DNA of 37,233 bases, taken from Clostridium thermobutyricum DSM 4928 (GTDB lineage: Bacteria > Bacillota > Clostridia > Clostridiales > Clostridiaceae). The stretch spans positions 1 through 37,233 of the forward strand of contig NZ_LTAY01000033.1 of the NCBI RefSeq assembly GCF_002050515.1, written 5' to 3'. Every line of letters starts with the position of its first letter. Position 1 is the stretch's first letter. Below, one piece after another: positions 34,479-37,233 of this stretch. Below the pieces are notes generated by a model. It made no database searches. It was not told where the DNA came from and was given only the letters and a program-made list of their open reading frames with translations. A program made the translations under genes and the position numbers.

Positions 34479-36275
34479 TTAATTTAATTCTTTTATTATA
34501 TATTCCTTTGTTTTATTATAAATTTCTTCATCAACTTCAACTTCCATTAAAGTTCCTTCATTTACATAATCTTCTTTTAAAATTCTAGCATTTCTATGAA
34601 GTAAAGATACTACATCTCCTCTATCATAAGGAATTACTACCTCAACTTTCTTTAAACTATATGGAAGCTTTTCTTCAATTTTCTCTATAAGAAGATCTAA
34701 ATTAACCTCTTGTTTAGCTGATATTTCAATTATGTTATAGTTAGAAAACTCTTTTTTTATCTCTTCTAATTGTTCTTCTGATGCTTTATCAACTTTATTT
34801 AAAACAAGAATTGTTTCCTTATCTAAAGAATCTAGTTCTCGTAATACTTCTTCTACTGCTTTTACTTGCTCTATTGCATCTTCACTTGAAGAATCCACAA
34901 CATGACATAAAAGATCAGCATAAATTACTTCTTCTAATGTTGATTTAAAAGCTTCAACAAGATCATGTGGAAGCTTACGAACAAATCCAACTGTATCCGT
35001 AAGAGTTATTAATCCTTTATTTTTTAATATTATAGCTCTAGTTGTTATATCTAAAGTTGCAAAAAGCATATCAGCTTCAAAAACTTCTTCTTTAGTTCTA
35101 TTATCTTTTAAAGCTGCAACTTTACAAAGAGCATTTCTTAAAGTGGACTTTCCTGCATTTGTATAACCAACAAGAGAAACTTTAGGTATGTTTTCTTTAT
35201 TTCTTTTTTCTCTCTGAACTTCTCTTGTTTTCTTTATCTTCTTAAGTTCAGAATTAAGATCATATATTGTTTCATTTATATGTCTTTTATCAGTTTCTAA
35301 TTTCTTTTCTCCAGGACCTCTTGTACCAATTCCTCCACCTGTTCTTGAAAGGACAGTTCCAAGTCCCATAAGCCTACTTTTTCTATATTTTAATTGTGCA
35401 AGTTCTACTTGAATTTTAGCTTCTTTACTTTTAGCACGTCTTGCAAATATTTCAAGTATAAGAGTAGTTCTATCTATTACTTTAGCACCTATAGCATTCT
35501 CTAAATTTCTAACTTGTGCTCCTGATAATTCATCATCAAATATAATTAAATTTGCTCTTTCAATCTGTCTTAAATTTGCTATTTCAAGAACTTTTCCTCT
35601 TCCTATATAAAAAGCTGGATCTATTTTATTTCTTCCTTGAAATACTGTGTTTAAAACTGGTATTTCACAAGCTTTAGTAAGCTCTACAAGTTCTTCTAAA
35701 CTTTCTTTTGTATCTGAACCTACTAGTATAGCTTTTTCTTCTAAATCTTCTTCTACATCATTTTCTTTTATAAGACTTTCTGCATATTTTATTTTATCTA
35801 AAATATTTATTGAAAATAATCCATCTAATGATATATTATTTTTTTCTTCATATACAAGATTATTATTATAAACTGTAAGATTAGCTATTGAGAAATCAAT
35901 TATTTTTCCTTCATAAATTCCAATAGCAGCTATTGCATCTAATTTTAATTTTAAAAGTGCAGTTAAATCTAAAGCTGAAAGATTACTATATCCATTAGGA
36001 TGAGTATGAATAACTCTCACGCCTGAAAGTCTTTTTTCATTTATATCTAAAATTGGAAGTTCTACTGATGTCGAATCTCCAATTGCAATTGATGTAACTT
36101 TCCCTCTTCTATCTATAGCTACACTTATTTCTCTTTCTATTTGTGTTGATAATTTTACTATAGTATTTATTATTTCAGTTGAACAAAATTCTGTCTTTTG
36201 AGTTTTTATACCATATAAAAGATCAAGTTCGTTTAATATTGAGTTTCTAACTCCATCTACATTTCCATGTATCAT
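34479..36275 (-). CDS. hflX: Ribosome-associated GTPase HflX with JAMM-like N-terminal extension
   Basis: The 598-residue protein is about 175 longer than common HflX. From about 180 on it is standard: the HflX N-domain with GRGKVLEI and FDDELSGAQVRNLE, the RTGGGIGTRGPGE loop, and a G domain with GYTNAGKS (370-377), DTVGFV (427-432) and NKVD (493-496). HflX splits or rescues stalled and hibernating ribosomes. The extension (1-175) contains H90-T-H92 followed seven residues later by S100-x2-D103, the JAMM/MPN metal signature, with Glu47/49 as possible catalytic glutamate. AGGTGAT precedes the ATG. A good promoter lies upstream. Protease activity is unproven. Confidence 0.93.
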   Translation of the reverse strand: MIHGNVDGVRNSILNELDLLYGIKTQKTEFCSTEIINTIVKLSTQIEREISVAIDRRGKVTSIAIGDSTSVELPILDINEKRLSGVRVIHTHPNGYSNLSALDLTALLKLKLDAIAAIGIYEGKIIDFSIANLTVYNNNLVYEEKNNISLDGLFSINILDKIKYAESLIKENDVEEDLEEKAILVGSDTKESLEELVELTKACEIPVLNTVFQGRNKIDPAFYIGRGKVLEIANLRQIERANLIIFDDELSGAQVRNLENAIGAKVIDRTTLILEIFARRAKSKEAKIQVELAQLKYRKSRLMGLGTVLSRTGGGIGTRGPGEKKLETDKRHINETIYDLNSELKKIKKTREVQREKRNKENIPKVSLVGYTNAGKSTLRNALCKVAALKDNRTKEEVFEADMLFATLDITTRAIILKNKGLITLTDTVGFVRKLPHDLVEAFKSTLEEVIYADLLCHVVDSSSEDAIEQVKAVEEVLRELDSLDKETILVLNKVDKASEEQLEEIKKEFSNYNIIEISAKQEVNLDLLIEKIEEKLPYSLKKVEVVIPYDRGDVVSLLHRNARILKEDYVNEGTLMEVEVDEEIYNKTKEYIIKELN

Positions 36276-36311
36276 ACTATCACCTCTTATTTATGACTTT
36301 AGATTGTCTCC

Positions 36312-36340
36312 ATTCTACTCTATCTATATAGTATTGTAAA
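36312..36340 (-). promoter_or_regulatory. Promoter of hflX
   Basis: TTTACA and TAGAAT are spaced exactly 17 bases on the minus strand, each one base off consensus, about 37 bases before the ATG. It probably also drives the two paralogues downstream. Confidence 0.8.
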
Positions 36341-36361
36341 CATCAGGTCATAAATTTATCC

Positions 36362-36390
36362 TTGATTTTTATGGAATAATACAGTATTTT
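36362..36390 (+). promoter_or_regulatory. Candidate promoter of hpt
   Basis: TTGATT and TATTTT are spaced 17 bases, about 42 bases before the hpt start. Both boxes are two bases off consensus. Confidence 0.4.
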
Positions 36391-36432
36391 TATTAGTATG
36401 AACAATCGATATACAACTTGGAGGTTTTAAAC

Positions 36433-36957
36433 ATGGAAAATAAAAAACGTAATATACTTTTTTCTGAAGAACAGATTAAAGAAAGAACTAAAGAAGTAGG
36501 AGCACAAATTACAAAAGATTTTGAAGACAAAAATCTTTATGTACTTTCACTTTTAAGAGGAAGTTTTATTTTTGCTGCTGATTTAGTTAGATGCATTGAT
36601 ACAAAAGCTAAAATTGGATTTATGACTACATCAAGTTATGGTCATAGCGAAGAAAGTTCTGGAAATGTACAAGTAGTAAATGATATTCCTGATAATATAG
36701 AAGGATATGATGTTTTAATAGTTGATGATATAGTTGACAGTGGAATTACTATGAATTTTGTTGTAGAACACGTAAAAAAATTGGGAGCAAAATCAGTTAA
36801 GACTTGCGTTCTTTTAGATAAACCTTCAAGAAGACAAGTAGAAATAACACCTGACTATTGTTGTTTCCCAATAGATGATCTTTTCGTTGTTGGATACGGA
36901 TTAAATTATGGTGATTATTATAGAAATGTTCCTTATGTCTTCAATTGGGAAGTTTAG
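36433..36957 (+). CDS. hpt: Hypoxanthine(-guanine) phosphoribosyltransferase
   Basis: The 174-residue enzyme converts hypoxanthine or guanine with PRPP to IMP or GMP. It shows LLRGSFIFAADLVR, FMTTSSYG, the PRPP motif VLIVDDIVDSGITM, VKTCVLLDKPSRR, and the C-terminal VGYGLNYGDYYRNVPYV typical of HPRT. The ATG has GGAGG nine bases upstream; an in-frame TTG five codons earlier overlaps that ribosome site. It is divergent from hflX and followed by a strong terminator. Together with apt it gives purine salvage. Confidence 0.96.
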   Translation: MENKKRNILFSEEQIKERTKEVGAQITKDFEDKNLYVLSLLRGSFIFAADLVRCIDTKAKIGFMTTSSYGHSEESSGNVQVVNDIPDNIEGYDVLIVDDIVDSGITMNFVVEHVKKLGAKSVKTCVLLDKPSRRQVEITPDYCCFPIDDLFVVGYGLNYGDYYRNVPYVFNWEV

Positions 36958-36978
36958 ATAACATATTTTAATTGCATT

Positions 36979-37016
36979 AAACCTAGATAAATATTTTATC
37001 TAGGTTTTTATTTTTT
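36979..37016 (+). terminator. Terminator after hpt
   Basis: The perfect 12-bp stem AAACCTAGATAA / TTATCTAGGTTT has a 5-base loop, 21 bases past the stop, then a T-rich tail to 37016. Confidence 0.9.
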
Positions 37017-37233
37017 AATATATATATTTCATAATATTTTTTATAATTGTTATTTTTCCTATAAGAATATAAACATTATAATAATCTTTAATTTATATAA
37101 TTTCTTAAAATGATTTCATTCTTAACCATGCTTTTTATATACCTTTATATCTATTGAGTTGAATAATTATAACTATTTATATTCGAAACTATCTCTAAAT
37201 TTATAGTACATTCTATATAAAATAACATAATAT
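37017..37233. other. AT-rich end of window, no feature seen
   Basis: I find no reading frame with a ribosome site, no strong hairpin and no RNA gene in the last 217 bases. It is probably intergenic or the flank of a gene outside the window. Confidence 0.5.

Overview
The window is a chromosomal segment of a low-GC Firmicute, most likely a Clostridium sensu stricto (cluster I) close to C. perfringens. The evidence is very AT-rich DNA, A/T-ending codons, strong AGGAGG-type ribosome sites, occasional TTG/GTG starts, and a gene order typical of Bacilli and Clostridia: bofC-like, ruvA, ruvB, queA, tgt, yajC, secDF, recJ position, apt, relA, dtd, then hisS and aspS. There is no rRNA, tRNA, CRISPR array, insertion sequence or prophage. 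The species call is inference.

Layout. Positions 1-6500 (all minus): the 5' part of an unknown membrane-anchored protein with a GTG start, running off the left edge; homoserine dehydrogenase; a large secreted wall hydrolase with seven SH3 domains and an NlpC/P60 domain; a PHP phosphoesterase; and a small secreted Lys/Glu-rich protein. Positions 6499-14308 (minus): a tight run in transcription order relA, dtd, metallo-beta-lactamase hydrolase, hemZ, hisS, aspS, ending in a strong terminator. Positions 14430-15900 (minus): apt preceded by a degenerate RecJ-like gene with its own promoter. Positions 15966-18637 (minus): secD-secF, and yajC with a near-consensus promoter. Positions 18718-22556 (minus): ruvA-ruvB-queA-tgt. 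Positions 22712-24344 (minus): a BofC-like protein and a tyrosine phosphatase.

Positions 24510-29645 are a plus-strand island of transport and envelope genes: a fused solute-binding/permease amino-acid ABC transporter with its ATPase, a Bcr/CflA-type exporter, and a secreted ComEC-like metallo-beta-lactamase protein. Positions 29739-36275 (minus): a BFD-like [2Fe-2S] protein, yebC, yigZ overlapping a MocR-type regulator, two tandem paralogues of unknown function, and an HflX GTPase with a long N-terminal extension. The divergent hpt gene (plus) closes the window.

How the genes work together: most are housekeeping. They cover translation (aspS, hisS, dtd, hflX), tRNA queuosine modification (queA, tgt), Holliday-junction processing (ruvAB), protein export (secDF, yajC), purine salvage (apt, hpt) and the stringent response (relA). 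The salvage enzymes use purine bases while RelA adjusts GTP/(p)ppGpp.

The most unusual items are these. (1) The recJ locus is occupied by an intact 288-residue reading frame that keeps the RecJ fold landmarks but has lost nearly all metal-binding residues and the C-terminal half. (2) HflX carries a JAMM/MPN-type metal-binding motif (H-x-H-x7-S-x2-D) in its N-terminal extension. (3) A tandem pair of unknown paralogues has near-identical DNA blocks, shared TTG starts and shared stop-overlapping hairpins. (4) Several hairpins involve ribosome sites or leaders. I found no clear multi-gene defence or mobile system.
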